A DNA stretch of 64,000 nucleotides from Alterinioella nitratireducens (GTDB lineage: Bacteria > Pseudomonadota > Alphaproteobacteria > Rhodobacterales > Rhodobacteraceae): positions 310,001 through 374,000 of the forward strand of contig NZ_JABJVX010000001.1 of NCBI RefSeq assembly GCF_013155465.1, written 5' to 3'. The position numbers were made by a program, and so were the translations under genes. Under the pieces are notes generated by a model that worked only from the letters and a program-made list of their open reading frames with translations, was not told the DNA's origin and did no database searches. Shown here in pieces: positions 1 through 10,429 of this stretch (position 1 is the first letter of the stretch; each line of letters begins with the position of its first letter).

Positions 1-273
1 GTGGCGCTGATCGTCGACGAGGATGACACATTGCTGGAAGGCGCCTGGGTCGAGACGCGCGGTTTGCCCGAGACCATCGGCAAGGGCGCATCGCTGCAAG
101 AGGCGCTGGAGGACAACCTGGAAGGGCTGTTGCCGCGCCTCGACGACAAGACGGTGATGGATGACGACAAGCTGGAAGACGCGGTGAAACGCGCCGTCCG
201 GCAGGTCTGCGTGGCCGAGATCGGGCGCAAGCCCGAGGTCACGGTGATCACGTCACGGCTGATGGCGGATTGA
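1..273 (+). CDS. rnj: Ribonuclease J, C-terminal fragment (5' end outside the window)
   Basis: The 90 visible codons read in frame from base 1 to a TGA and match the C-terminal domain of RNase J, the metallo-beta-lactamase/beta-CASP RNase that processes mRNA and rRNA. The visible marks are the ALIVDEDD strand, WVETRGLPE, the acidic linker, the helix with DAVKRAVRQVC and the closing GRKPEVTVI strand. The catalytic domains lie upstream of the window. The GTG at base 1 is in frame, but it is very probably an internal valine and not a start. Identification rests on recalled family sequence, and the fragment is too short to exclude another RNase J paralogue. Confidence 0.75.
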   Translation: MALIVDEDDTLLEGAWVETRGLPETIGKGASLQEALEDNLEGLLPRLDDKTVMDDDKLEDAVKRAVRQVCVAEIGRKPEVTVITSRLMAD

Positions 274-290
274 TGCGGTCGCGGCGGGGG

Positions 291-332
291 GAGGCTTTTC
301 GAAAAGCCTCCTGAGGGCCTTCGAAGGCCCTC
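291..332. terminator. Paired palindrome, probable bidirectional terminator
   Basis: Two perfect 20-nt palindromes centred on TCGA stand side by side (291-310 and 313-332) in the gap between two convergent genes. The first pairs GAGGCTTTTC with GAAAAGCCTC and the second pairs GAGGGCCTTC with GAAGGCCCTC. The same two-palindrome layout, with different but still self-complementary arms, lies at 44747-44792 between another convergent pair. Confidence 0.6.
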
Positions 333-339
333 ACCCCCG

Positions 340-1971
340 TCAGGCCGCGCTTTCGTTGTCGTTTTCTGCCTCGGACGGCTCCTCGGCAGGCGCTTCCGCC
401 TCGGGGGTCTCTTTCGGCTTCTTCGCACGGGATTTCCGCTTCGGCTTGGGCTTTTCCTCTGCCGCTGTCTCCGGGGTTTCCTCGACGTCGATCTCGACCG
501 TTTCGTCCTCATCGGTATCCGGTGTCACGGGCCGCCCGCGCCGCTCATCGAAGCTGAGCGCGATGAAATCGGGCAGGTGATCGCCAAGGCCGACAACCTG
601 ACCCCTGGAGCCACTGCCACCGCCACCACGGCTGCTGCCGCGCGACGACCTGCGCGGGGCCTCTTTCGGCTTCTCCGCGGGCTGTTCCGGGGTCTTCGCC
701 TCGGCGGGTGTCTCCTCGGCCTCAGGCTCCTTCGGCTTGGACCGCGAGCGGCTGCGCGATTTGCGGGCGGGTTTTTCCTCGTCCTGCTCGGGCTTGGCCG
801 GGGACGTGCTGCTGCCGCCGGGAGACCAGGGGGCCTCGATACGCGGAACCGGCTGGCCGATCAGATCCTCGATTGCCGAGAGGTATTTGCCATCCGAGGG
901 CACCGCCAGCATGATTGTCGTGCCCTTGCGACCGGCGCGACCCGTGCGCCCGATGCGGTGGACGTAATCCTCGGCATGGCTCGGCACGTCGTAATTCAGC
1001 ACGTGGCTGACATTGGGGATATCCAGCCCGCGCGCCGCCACATCCGAGGCCACCAGGAACTTGATCGAACCGTCGCGGAAGCCGTCCAGCGTCCGCGTGC
1101 GGTGCGACTGGTCCAGATCGCCATGGATCGGCTCGGCGTTCAGCCCGTGTTTCTTGAGCGACTTCGCCACCACATCCACATCCACCTTGCGGTTGCAGAA
1201 GATGATCGCGTTGGTCAGTTTCTCGCCTTCGCCCGTGATCACCGCGCGCAGCATCTCGCGTTTCTGCTTGGCGGTCTGGTCGCGGCGGGTGGGCTGGAAT
1301 TCCACCAGCCCTTGCAGGATCGTGTCCGAGGCCGTGGCCTGGCGCGCCACCTCGATCCGCTCGGGGTTCGAGAGGAACATGTTGGTGATGCGCTCGATCT
1401 CGGGGGCCATGGTGGCCGAGAAAAAGAGCGTCTGCCGGGTGAACGGCGTCAGGCCGAAGATGCGCTCGATATCGGGGATGAAGCCCATGTCCAGCATCCG
1501 GTCGGCCTCATCGACCACCATGACCTTGACGTCGGAAAGGATCAGCTTGCCGCGCTCGAAATGATCAAGCAGTCGGCCCGGCGTCGCGATCAGAACGTCG
1601 ACGCCCTTGTCGATCAGCTTGTCCTGTTCCTTGAAGCTGACGCCGCCGATCAGCAGCGCCTTGGTCAGGTTCACATGCTTGGAATAGGTGTCGAAGTTTT
1701 CCGCCACCTGGGCGGCCAGTTCGCGGGTCGGGCACAGCACCAGGCTGCGCGGCATCCGGGCGCGGGCGCGGCCACGGGCCAGCACGGTGATCATCGGCAG
1801 GGTGAAGCTGGCGGTCTTGCCGGTGCCGGTCTGGGCGATCCCCAGAACGTCGCGGCCTTCCAGCGCGGGCGGGATGGCGCCGGCCTGGATCGGCGTCGGC
1901 TCGGTATAACCGGCGTCGACAACGGCTTTCAGAACCTTGGGATTAAGGTTGAGATCGGAAAATTTGGTCAT
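340..1971 (-). CDS. DEAD-box ATP-dependent RNA helicase, RhlE-like
   Basis: This 543-residue protein unwinds RNA duplexes using ATP, probably in ribosome assembly or mRNA decay. The helicase core runs from about residue 1 to 370 with all motifs: the Q motif with PTPIQ, Walker A AQTGTGKT (46-53), PTRELA, TPGR, DEAD (in VDEADRMLDMGF), SAT and the final HRIGRTGRAG. A low-complexity tail of about 150 residues follows, rich in Lys, Arg, Glu, Pro and a Gly/Ser patch, typical of RhlE/DeaD proteins that bind RNA through the tail. I chose the ATG at 1971 (MTKFSDLNL), because the longer frame adds 39 residues with no family counterpart. It converges on the rnj gene. Confidence 0.93.
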   Translation of the reverse strand: MTKFSDLNLNPKVLKAVVDAGYTEPTPIQAGAIPPALEGRDVLGIAQTGTGKTASFTLPMITVLARGRARARMPRSLVLCPTRELAAQVAENFDTYSKHVNLTKALLIGGVSFKEQDKLIDKGVDVLIATPGRLLDHFERGKLILSDVKVMVVDEADRMLDMGFIPDIERIFGLTPFTRQTLFFSATMAPEIERITNMFLSNPERIEVARQATASDTILQGLVEFQPTRRDQTAKQKREMLRAVITGEGEKLTNAIIFCNRKVDVDVVAKSLKKHGLNAEPIHGDLDQSHRTRTLDGFRDGSIKFLVASDVAARGLDIPNVSHVLNYDVPSHAEDYVHRIGRTGRAGRKGTTIMLAVPSDGKYLSAIEDLIGQPVPRIEAPWSPGGSSTSPAKPEQDEEKPARKSRSRSRSKPKEPEAEETPAEAKTPEQPAEKPKEAPRRSSRGSSRGGGGSGSRGQVVGLGDHLPDFIALSFDERRGRPVTPDTDEDETVEIDVEETPETAAEEKPKPKRKSRAKKPKETPEAEAPAEEPSEAENDNESAA

Positions 1972-2133
1972 ATGCGTCCAGTCAGGCGGGCATCGGTGCC
2001 CGGAGAAATTGGGTGATTGGAGCGCATGGTATCCTGTCGCGCCCCGCGGGCTGAGCGTCTCCGCAGATCGGGACGCTGCGCCCCGCAATAGACTATGCGG
2101 GCATGATCGTCAAATGGCTGTTTTCGCGGGGCC

Positions 2134-2226
2134 TTAGCCTGTGTTGCTGCGGGCGCGCATCCGCGAGAGCCGGGCAAAGACGCTGCGTGGATCCCCCATC
2201 AGGTCGCGCAAGAGGCAGCGGGTCAT
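2134..2226 (-). CDS. Possible 30-residue peptide translationally coupled to the upstream lipoprotein gene
   Basis: Its ATG overlaps the TGA of the preceding gene as ATGA (2223-2226), a common coupling arrangement in this window. It reads 30 codons to a TAA. The peptide begins MTRCLLRDLMG and is basic at its C-terminus (RLSRMRARSNTG). I know no family for it. The overlap is the only support, and it may be chance. Confidence 0.25.
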   Translation of the reverse strand: MTRCLLRDLMGDPRSVFARLSRMRARSNTG

Positions 2227-2681
2227 GGCGGCGCAAGGGCCTCGGCAAAAAGTGCGGCGGGCGCTTGGATGGGAATGGCCCCTTCACGCCCGATCAGGGT
2301 GGCGGAAAACCCGTTGCGCGCGGCGTGTTCCAGCATCATCGGCCCAAGCGCGATGAACCCGACCGCGTTGTCGCGGCAAGTGCCGTGGGTGCAGCCCGCG
2401 CGGCTGGGAAGGCGGCGGAAGGGCAGTGCGCGCCCGTCCTGCCAGGCCTGCCACATGCGGACCCGATGCACCCCGTCGCGGCGTTGCTGGATGACCAGCG
2501 CGCGGGTGGTCTCAACCCCGTCCGTGGCGATCAGGACATGGCCCAGAAGCACGTGATGCGGGTGATCCGAGATCACCACCTGCCGCGTCACCGAGCCCGA
2601 CAGGCCCGTATCGGGCGACACGGGGGCGCGTTCGGCCGCACAGGCGGAGAGGATCAGGCAAAGGGCAAGCGCACGCAGCAT
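2223..2681 (-). CDS. Small predicted lipoprotein of unknown function
   Basis: This 152-residue protein starts with a short hydrophobic leader ending in ILSAC, a good lipobox, so it is probably cleaved at Cys14 and lipid-anchored. The mature part has two further cysteines in CTHGTC and no family I recognise. It lies 72 bases after the stop of the RF3 gene on the same strand and could be co-transcribed with it. Base composition is like the neighbours. Function unknown. Confidence 0.6.
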   Translation of the reverse strand: MLRALALCLILSACAAERAPVSPDTGLSGSVTRQVVISDHPHHVLLGHVLIATDGVETTRALVIQQRRDGVHRVRMWQAWQDGRALPFRRLPSRAGCTHGTCRDNAVGFIALGPMMLEHAARNGFSATLIGREGAIPIQAPAALFAEALAPP

Positions 2682-2753
2682 CGCCGCGAACCTGGACCTA
2701 TCGGGGTTAAGATCGGGTTAAGGCAACCTGGAGAGAGAGGCAGCGCCCGCCCC

Positions 2754-4361
<1,608 letters not shown>

Positions 4362-4542
4362 GGAGGCGCGTATAGGTGAAGCGGCAGGCGGGGGCAATCG
4401 GTGTCGCGCGATCTCGGGTGGTCGTGACGAAAATCGCTGTTTCCAGAGGGCGTTTGTAAAGGGGGTCTTGCAAGACACGGGAGGCGGAAACGCCTTCCTT
4501 TCCCAGTGCGACAGCCTGTGGTGCAGTCGAGATTTCGACCAA

Positions 4543-4791
4543 ATGACGGTCTACCGTGTCAAGACCGAGAACTACGCGGTGATCCTCGCCAATGGCGCGC
4601 CTGCGGAAACCTTCATCGACTATGTCGGACGTGCCGCCTTCGACAACCACGCGGAATATCTCGACCTCTACGGCTGCGAGCGGCTGATCCCGGAGATGCC
4701 CGCCCCCCGCATCTCGACCGCGCGCCTGCTGCCCGAGGCGATCCGCGCGCGGTTGGGGATCGCCATGGAAACGGTCCCGCTCAGCGCCTGA
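4543..4791 (+). CDS. Hypothetical protein of 82 residues
   Basis: The reading frame beginning MTVYRVKTENYAVIL gives a compact 82-residue protein with normal codon use and no membrane segment or signal peptide. The upstream extension of the frame overlaps the prfC 5' region in antisense and has no support, so I start at this ATG. It ends 9 bases before the stop of the convergent universal stress gene. I recognise no family. Confidence 0.5.
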   Translation: MTVYRVKTENYAVILANGAPAETFIDYVGRAAFDNHAEYLDLYGCERLIPEMPAPRISTARLLPEAIRARLGIAMETVPLSA

Positions 4792-4800
4792 CGCCCGGCC

Positions 4801-5631
4801 TCAGGGCCGCGCGATTAGCACGTCGCAGGGCGGCACCCGCATCAGCGAGGTCGCGACGCTGCCCAACAGCGCTCGGTGCTGTCCGACCTGGCCATGCGCG
4901 CCCGCGCTGATCAGCGTGGTGGCCCCGCGGGCGGCCTCGTTCGACAGCACGTCCAGCGTGCTGCCGGTGCGGATCACGGTCGGCGCGGCGGCGGCGGGCA
5001 GCGGATATTCCCCGCGCCAGCGCGCATCGCTTTCACGCGCCGCCTTGCGGAAACTGGCCTCGATATCGTCGGTGCCGCCGGCCTGGGTCAGGATGCCCTG
5101 GTAGGGAACATGGATCGAATGCACCGGCGTCAGACGCGCGGCGGGGGCCAGCTCATGCGCCAGCTTGATCGCGGCGGCGGCGGCGGGCGAGAAATCGGTC
5201 GCGCCAAGGATATGGTCGTAGGGCGCTTCGGTCGGATCGACCGCGACCAGAACCGGGCAATCGGTCAGCCGCACGATGCGCTGCGCCGTGGTCTCGCGGA
5301 TGCTGTCCAGAAAGCGTCGCTCGCGATGCGTGCCCATGATCAGCAGGTCGGGCCCCATCTCGCGCACCAGGTCGATCACGGTGGCGGTGGGGTCGCCGAT
5401 GACGACCTTGACCGTCGTCCTGACCGCCTCGGGCGCAGCCTCCAGCATCCGGCGCAGGTCGCCTTCGCAGGCGGCCTTCAACTCGACCGCGATCGTATCG
5501 GGCGTGGCGTCATCGACGACATGCAGCACGCTGAGCATGGCCCCGGTGGCGTCGGCCAGCTGCACCGCCCGACGCAGGGCGCGGTCGCTGCGGGCGGACA
5601 TGTCGGTGGCGACAAGGTACGAAAGGCTCAT
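4801..5631 (-). CDS. Tandem universal stress protein
   Basis: The 276-residue protein is two fused UspA domains (about 1-132 and 136-276). Such proteins bind ATP or AMP and accumulate under stress. Domain 1 opens with YLVATDMSARSDRAL, and domain 2 with HILGATDFSPAAAAA. Domain 2 ends with GAHGQVGQHRALLGSVA, which fits the family nucleotide-binding G-2x-G-9x-G(S/T) pattern, while domain 1 has the looser GTHRERRF. A clear AGGAG stands about 9 bases before the ATG at 5631, which fixes the start. It is a single-gene unit as far as visible. Confidence 0.9.
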   Translation of the reverse strand: MSLSYLVATDMSARSDRALRRAVQLADATGAMLSVLHVVDDATPDTIAVELKAACEGDLRRMLEAAPEAVRTTVKVVIGDPTATVIDLVREMGPDLLIMGTHRERRFLDSIRETTAQRIVRLTDCPVLVAVDPTEAPYDHILGATDFSPAAAAAIKLAHELAPAARLTPVHSIHVPYQGILTQAGGTDDIEASFRKAARESDARWRGEYPLPAAAAPTVIRTGSTLDVLSNEAARGATTLISAGAHGQVGQHRALLGSVATSLMRVPPCDVLIARP

Positions 5632-5727
5632 GGACGGATACTCCTGAAAAGGGGCGCTTTGCAGGTCAGATGGGGCGCCGGACCCATTCTCACAAGAGCG
5701 TGAGGCGCCGCCGCGACGATATGGCCG

Positions 5728-6729
5728 TCAGTCGCGCGCCTTGCCCTGGCTGGCGCGGGTCAGGCGGGTGGCGGGGTCTTCCCCGCCCTCCAGCGCGGTT
5801 TCCTGCACCTCGATCTCGGCGGCGTTCATCCGGTCCGAGGCATTGTCGCCGGGGGCCACGTCCTCGGGCAGGGCGGCGCGGGTCTGGGGCGTGACCAGCA
5901 GGCTTTCGACCGCGACGCCCTCGGCATAGATGATCTCGTGGCTGTCAAAGAGGATCTGGTAGGTCTCGATGAAGCCGCCTTCCTCGCGGGTGATGGTATC
6001 GCCATTGACCAGATGCGCGGCCTTGACCAGAACCTCGGCGCGGCCGGTGCCAAGCTCATCCCGGCGCTGCCAGATGAAGAGGCGATGATGCGGGGAAAGG
6101 CGCAGGTCGCGGGCGACGTTCAGGGTGCCTTCGCGGATGCGCACGGGGGCCAGCGCGCCGGTCGCGCGCTGCACCTGCTGGCCGATCCAGCGGATGGGTT
6201 GGGGGCCGTGGTCGCGGGTCAGCAGTCGGTCGCCCTCGGCCAGCTCCTCGACCGGTTTCTGCGCGCCGCCCGCCAGCGTCAGATGGGTGCCCGAGATGAA
6301 GCTGACACAGGCGATATCGGCCAGCCTTGCGGGCGCGCTCTCGGTTTCCGAGGCGACCAGTTCATATTCGCCGCGCGGCTCCAGCGAGGCCAGCGGCAAC
6401 ACATGGCGGGTGGTGGCCTCCTCGCCCGAGACGCCGAGGACAAGCAGGTCGATCAGCGTGCCGTCAGGGGCCATCACGCTGTGGCAGACCTCCAGCGTCA
6501 CGCGGTCGCCGGGGCGGCCCACCTCGCTGCCATCGGCCACCTCCTGCCCCTCGGGGCCGTCCCAGATCGCCAGGGCAGCGGGCAGGGCGTCGCGGTGCAG
6601 CCGGTAGAGGTCGCCCGGCACGACATCGGCCAGCCCCCCCATCGGATCCTTCTCATTCGCGCCCCAGGACACGGTCAGGGCCTGCGCGGGATAGGTCGGA
6701 AAGCTGAACTGCGCGGTGCGGCGGGGCAT
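5728..6729 (-). CDS. Hint-domain (Hedgehog/intein-like) protein
   Basis: The 333-residue protein has an N-terminal region with no recognised fold (1-135), then a Hint_2 domain (about 138-290) typical of Rhodobacterales. Marks are SGTHLTLAGGAQKPVEELAEGDRLLTRD, GPQPIRWIG, LRLSPHHRLFI and VKAAHLVNGDTI. In the family the self-splicing nucleophile is the first residue of C-F-T-x-G-T. Here that position is Ser (S-F-I-S-G-T), with a Cys two residues earlier, so autoprocessing may be altered or lost. The start at 6729 (MPRRTAQF) drops 21 unsupported residues. Role unknown. Confidence 0.8.
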   Translation of the reverse strand: MPRRTAQFSFPTYPAQALTVSWGANEKDPMGGLADVVPGDLYRLHRDALPAALAIWDGPEGQEVADGSEVGRPGDRVTLEVCHSVMAPDGTLIDLLVLGVSGEEATTRHVLPLASLEPRGEYELVASETESAPARLADIACVSFISGTHLTLAGGAQKPVEELAEGDRLLTRDHGPQPIRWIGQQVQRATGALAPVRIREGTLNVARDLRLSPHHRLFIWQRRDELGTGRAEVLVKAAHLVNGDTITREEGGFIETYQILFDSHEIIYAEGVAVESLLVTPQTRAALPEDVAPGDNASDRMNAAEIEVQETALEGGEDPATRLTRASQGKARD

Positions 6730-6867
6730 GTCACTGGTCCTGGGGCTCGGGGGCTTTTTCACCTGCCTAGGAGGCGCGCGCGGACCCGTCAAGCGGCAGG
6801 TGCTGGTGCGCGCGTGCGGGCGATGCTAAGCCTGCGCCAACACCGACAACAATCTGGGAGAGCTTCG

Positions 6868-7647
6868 ATGGATCTGGGAATTGCAGGAAAACGCGCGTTG
6901 GTCTGCGCGTCCTCCAAGGGTTTGGGACGCGGCTGCGCCGAGGCGCTTGCGGGCGCGGGCGTCAACCTGGTGCTGAACGCGCGCGGGGCGGACGCGCTGG
7001 AGGAAACGGCCGCGGCGATCCGCAAGGCCCATGGCGTCGAGGTCACCGCCGTTGCCGCCGACATCACCAGCGAGGCGGGCCGGGCCGAGGTTCTGGCCGC
7101 CGCGGGCGATGTCGATATCCTGGTCACCAATGCGGGCGGCCCACCGCCGGGCATGTGGACCGACTGGGAGCGTGAGGATTTCATCAAGGCGATCGACGCC
7201 AACATGCTGACGCCGATCGCGCTGATGAAGGCGCTGATGCCCGGCATGATCGACCGGGGATGGGGCCGCGTGGTCAACATCACCTCGCAATCGGTGAAAT
7301 CGCCCATCGCGGTCCTGGGCCTGTCCAATTCCGCCCGCGCCGGGCTGACCGGCTATGTCGCCGGAACCGCGCGCCAGGTGGCCGAGAAGGGCGTTGTGAT
7401 CAACAATCTGCTGCCCGGCATCCATGCCACGGACCGGGCGGATTCGCTGGATTCCGGCGTGGCGAAGGCGCAGGGCATCTCGCTGGAGGAGGCCAGGGAC
7501 AGGCGCGCCTCGGGCATTCCCGCGCGCCGCTATGGCACGGCGGAAGAATTCGGCGCCACCTGCGCGTTCATGTGTTCGCAACATGCGGGCTACATGATCG
7601 GGCAGAACATCCTGCTCGATGGCGGCGCGCTGAACGCCACCTTGTAA
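6868..7647 (+). CDS. SDR-family protein with a non-canonical active site
   Basis: The 259-residue protein has a Rossmann fold of the short-chain dehydrogenase/reductase type: CASSKGLGRG near the N-terminus in place of TGxxxGxG, DITSEAG, LVTNAGG and the C-terminal GQNILLDGGALN. The catalytic serine is present (ITSQSVKSP), but the YxxxK pair is not. The aligned stretch is LSNSARAGL, with Ser and Arg in place of Tyr and Lys. This fits the FabG-like SDR subgroup that lacks the standard tetrad. GGGAG lies a few bases before the ATG at 6868. Substrate unknown, and it should not be called FabG. Confidence 0.85.
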   Translation: MDLGIAGKRALVCASSKGLGRGCAEALAGAGVNLVLNARGADALEETAAAIRKAHGVEVTAVAADITSEAGRAEVLAAAGDVDILVTNAGGPPPGMWTDWEREDFIKAIDANMLTPIALMKALMPGMIDRGWGRVVNITSQSVKSPIAVLGLSNSARAGLTGYVAGTARQVAEKGVVINNLLPGIHATDRADSLDSGVAKAQGISLEEARDRRASGIPARRYGTAEEFGATCAFMCSQHAGYMIGQNILLDGGALNATL

Positions 7648-8457
7648 GCGCAAAGGCGGGATCGGGAGGGGGCAAGCGCGCTCTCTCGTCCCGCTGAGCC
7701 GCGATTTCGGCGGATTTCGTGGCCATTTCGGGCTTCGGAGACAGGGCAAAACCTGAGGCTTTCCGGGCCTCGCCATGTGATCCGCCGCAGTTCACTGAAT
7801 TTTAAGGAAAATCCGCGACACCTTGGATAGGGTGCCGGGGCTGTGCCGTGCCGATTGTCATATGTTCGGGACGCAAGGCGCGAGGTTGAGACGGGCGATG
7901 GGATAGCGTCGGTCTGGGGGTTTGGGCGGTTGAATCGAGTTTCGATCAAAAGACGTGTCATCACTGAAGTTTCGGCACATAACACGACATTTTGCATCAA
8001 AACCCGAGGGGCGCAGATTCCAAATACACAACATAGACAGGGGAGTCAGTTTCAGATTCGTCGTATAAGATTCCATATATACGATAATCTTGCGGGTTTT
8101 CGGCAGGATGTCGGAAAATCATCGTTCGCAGAATAAAAATTTGTGATCAAATCGTCAGAACACCGAAGATTCTTCTCGCTGGCTCCCGGCAAGTCGGGCC
8201 GAATCCGCCGACCTGCGGTGAACTGGCCAATATCTCGCGGATCGCGGCGTGATTTTCATACCCTGCCGGATGGCACCCATGTGGACAAGTCTGTGGATGA
8301 AACAGGAAAGACATGGGATTCAAGTGTGATATCTCTGCATCTTGGAAAACTGGTTGAAGCGGCGTCTTCCGTCCCGACCGGCATGGCACGGCTTGAATCA
8401 GCCGCCGGTCGCTGGTAGCTGCAAAACCCGATGTAATTGATCGGAAATCCCATCGCC
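7648..8457. other. Long intergenic stretch without a convincing gene
   Basis: About 800 bases between the SDR gene and the ABC ATPase. Composition shifts toward A/T from about 7780 to 8160, unlike the surrounding coding DNA. Short frames exist on both strands (for example 7843-8136 and 8143-8418 on the plus strand), but their products look like random translation and lack good ribosome sites. It may hold the ATPase promoter, a small RNA or a decayed gene. I could not decide. Confidence 0.5.
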
Positions 8458-9534
8458 GTGCTGCCTGCCGCCCGCCTGGAAGTCGACCATATCACCTGTG
8501 ACTTCGACGGGCGCAGGGTGCTGCATGACGTCTCGCTGGATGTCGCAGCGGGGCAGGTCATGTGCCTTCTGGGGCCGTCGGGCTGCGGCAAGACCACAAC
8601 CTTGCGCGTCATCGCCGGGATCGAACGGCAGAGCCAGGGCAAGCTGCGCATCGACGGGCAGACGCTGGCGGATGGCGCGCTGCACCTGCCGCCAGAGGCG
8701 CGCAGTGTCGGGCTGATCTTCCAGGATTTCGCGCTTTTTCCGCATCTCAGCGTGGCGCGGAACATCTCCTTCGGCCTGTCCGGCACGCGTCGCGAAAAGG
8801 CGGCCCGTGTCGAGGAGCTACTGGCCCGCGTCGATCTGCAAGGCTATGCCGACAAGGCCCCCCACATGCTGTCGGGCGGTGAACAGCAACGCGTGGCGCT
8901 GGCCCGCGCGCTGGCCCCGAAACCCGCCGTGATGCTGATGGATGAGCCGTTTTCCGGCCTCGACAACCGGCTTCGTGACGGTATCCGCGACGAAACCCTG
9001 GACCTTCTGCGCGAGGAGGGGACCGCTGTTGTCCTCGTCACGCATGAACCCGAGGAGGCGATGCGCATGGCCGATACCATCGCGCTGATGCGGGGCGGGC
9101 GGATCGTGCAGCAGGGCGCGCCCTACAACATCTACAACGCGCCCTGCGACAAGGACGCGGCCGCCTTCTTCTCGGATATCAATGTGATCACAGGCAACGT
9201 GCAGGGTGCGCTGACCGACACCGCCTTCGGCCAGTTTCTCGCCCCCGGCTACGCGGACGGCACCAGGGTCGAGATCGTGTTCCGCCCGCAGCACGTCAAG
9301 ATCGACTTCGACCGCGGCGGCCGCGGCCCCAACCCCACCCCGCATGACGGCGTGCCCGCGCGCGGCGTCGTGGAACGGGCGCGCTTCATGGGCCATGAAA
9401 GCCTGGTCGAGTTCCGCATGGACTTCAACAACCAGATCCTCAAGGCCACGGTTCCGGCGGTCTTTTTGCCCAAGCCGGGAATGGCGCTATGGCTGACCGT
9501 GCGGCGCGAACGCTGCTTCGTGTTCCGCAAATAG
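8458..9534 (+). CDS. Orphan ABC transporter ATP-binding protein, FbpC/PotA type
   Basis: The 358-residue protein has Walker A GPSGCGKTT, a Q-loop (GLIFQDFALFPHLSV), signature LSGGEQQRVALARAL, Walker B VMLMDEPFSGLD and an H-loop (LVTHEPEEA). A C-terminal TOBE-like regulatory domain of about 120 residues follows. That arrangement is typical of Fe3+ (FbpC) or polyamine importers. No permease or binding protein is adjacent, so the substrate is open. The start is uncertain: GTG at 8458 (VLPAARLEVDHI) or TTG at 8437, and neither has a strong Shine-Dalgarno. Confidence 0.85.
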   Translation: MLPAARLEVDHITCDFDGRRVLHDVSLDVAAGQVMCLLGPSGCGKTTTLRVIAGIERQSQGKLRIDGQTLADGALHLPPEARSVGLIFQDFALFPHLSVARNISFGLSGTRREKAARVEELLARVDLQGYADKAPHMLSGGEQQRVALARALAPKPAVMLMDEPFSGLDNRLRDGIRDETLDLLREEGTAVVLVTHEPEEAMRMADTIALMRGGRIVQQGAPYNIYNAPCDKDAAAFFSDINVITGNVQGALTDTAFGQFLAPGYADGTRVEIVFRPQHVKIDFDRGGRGPNPTPHDGVPARGVVERARFMGHESLVEFRMDFNNQILKATVPAVFLPKPGMALWLTVRRERCFVFRK

Positions 9535-9675
9535 GGGCCGATGACGCGATTTTGCGCAGGAATCTGCCCCCGCCGTACCGATTTGGGCTTTGATCCGGGG
9601 CGCAGAGCCCATACATCAGGGGGGTGACAGTCGCGGCGGCGTCCCAAACCGCCCGCCGCAAACAGGAGACAAGAC

Positions 9676-9903
9676 ATGCTCAACAATATTGGCCTGCCGG
9701 GCATCCTGCTGATCGCGGTCGTCGTGCTGGTGCTTTTCGGGCGCGGCAAGATCGCCGGTCTGATGGGCGAGGTCGGCAAAGGCATCACGTCCTTCAAGCG
9801 CGGCGTGCGCGAGGGGGCCGACGAGATCGAGAATGCCAGCGATGACGATGTCGGCGAAACCGCCCGCGACGTGACCCCCGAACGGGACCGCGAAAACGCC
9901 TGA
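9676..9903 (+). CDS. tatA: Sec-independent translocase subunit TatA
   Basis: The 75-residue protein has one N-terminal membrane helix (about 4-21), the hinge FGRGKI and the amphipathic helix [20 protein letters not shown], followed by a short acidic tail. TatA forms the pore through which folded, twin-arginine-signal proteins cross the inner membrane. It starts the tatA-tatB-tatC-AAA run, with 34 bases to tatB. Confidence 0.95.
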   Translation: MLNNIGLPGILLIAVVVLVLFGRGKIAGLMGEVGKGITSFKRGVREGADEIENASDDDVGETARDVTPERDRENA

Positions 9904-9937
9904 ACCGGCGAGAGCTGCGGGATCGTGAGGATCGCCC

Positions 9938-10429
9938 ATGTTTGACATTGGCATGTGGGAGCTGATGGTTGTCGGCGTCGTGGCGTTGATCGTCGTGGGG
10001 CCGAAGGACCTTCCCAAGATGTTTCGCACGCTCGGCCAGGTGACCGGGCGGCTCAAAGGCATGGCGCGCGAGTTTCAGACCACGATGAATGCCGCGGCCA
10101 GCGAGTCCGGCCTTGACGATATTTCCAACGATATCAAGGGGGCGGCGGATTTCGGCAAGGATTTCCGTGACCTCGCCAACCCGCGCAAGGCGGGGCAGAC
10201 GGCGCTGAAGAAGGCGGGCTCCGCGATCGACAAATGGGGTCCGGGCGAGGGCGATGAGCCGCGCACCGATACCGAGCGGCTGGCCCAGGAACGTGCGGCG
10301 GCCGTGCGGGAACGTGCCGAGGCTGTCCGCGAACGGGCCGAAGCCGCGCGCGCCTCGGTGGCCGCGCGCAACCCGCTTCCGGACAAGGGCGACGATCCCG
10401 AGACCCAGGCGGAGCGCCCGGAGACATGA
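9938..10429 (+). CDS. tatB: Sec-independent translocase subunit TatB
   Basis: The 163-residue protein begins MFDIGMWELMVVGVVALIVVGPKDLPKM, the standard TatB transmembrane helix and hinge with the conserved Glu8. A long amphipathic helix follows, and then a charged tail with repeated RERAEA-type units (about 115-140). With TatC it forms the twin-arginine signal receptor. Its last four bases, ATGA, overlap the tatC start. Confidence 0.95.
   Translation: MFDIGMWELMVVGVVALIVVGPKDLPKMFRTLGQVTGRLKGMAREFQTTMNAAASESGLDDISNDIKGAADFGKDFRDLANPRKAGQTALKKAGSAIDKWGPGEGDEPRTDTERLAQERAAAVRERAEAVRERAEAARASVAARNPLPDKGDDPETQAERPET

Noticed and set aside
8458-9534. Complete iron transporter operon
   Set aside because: Only the ATPase is present; the next genes are tatABC.
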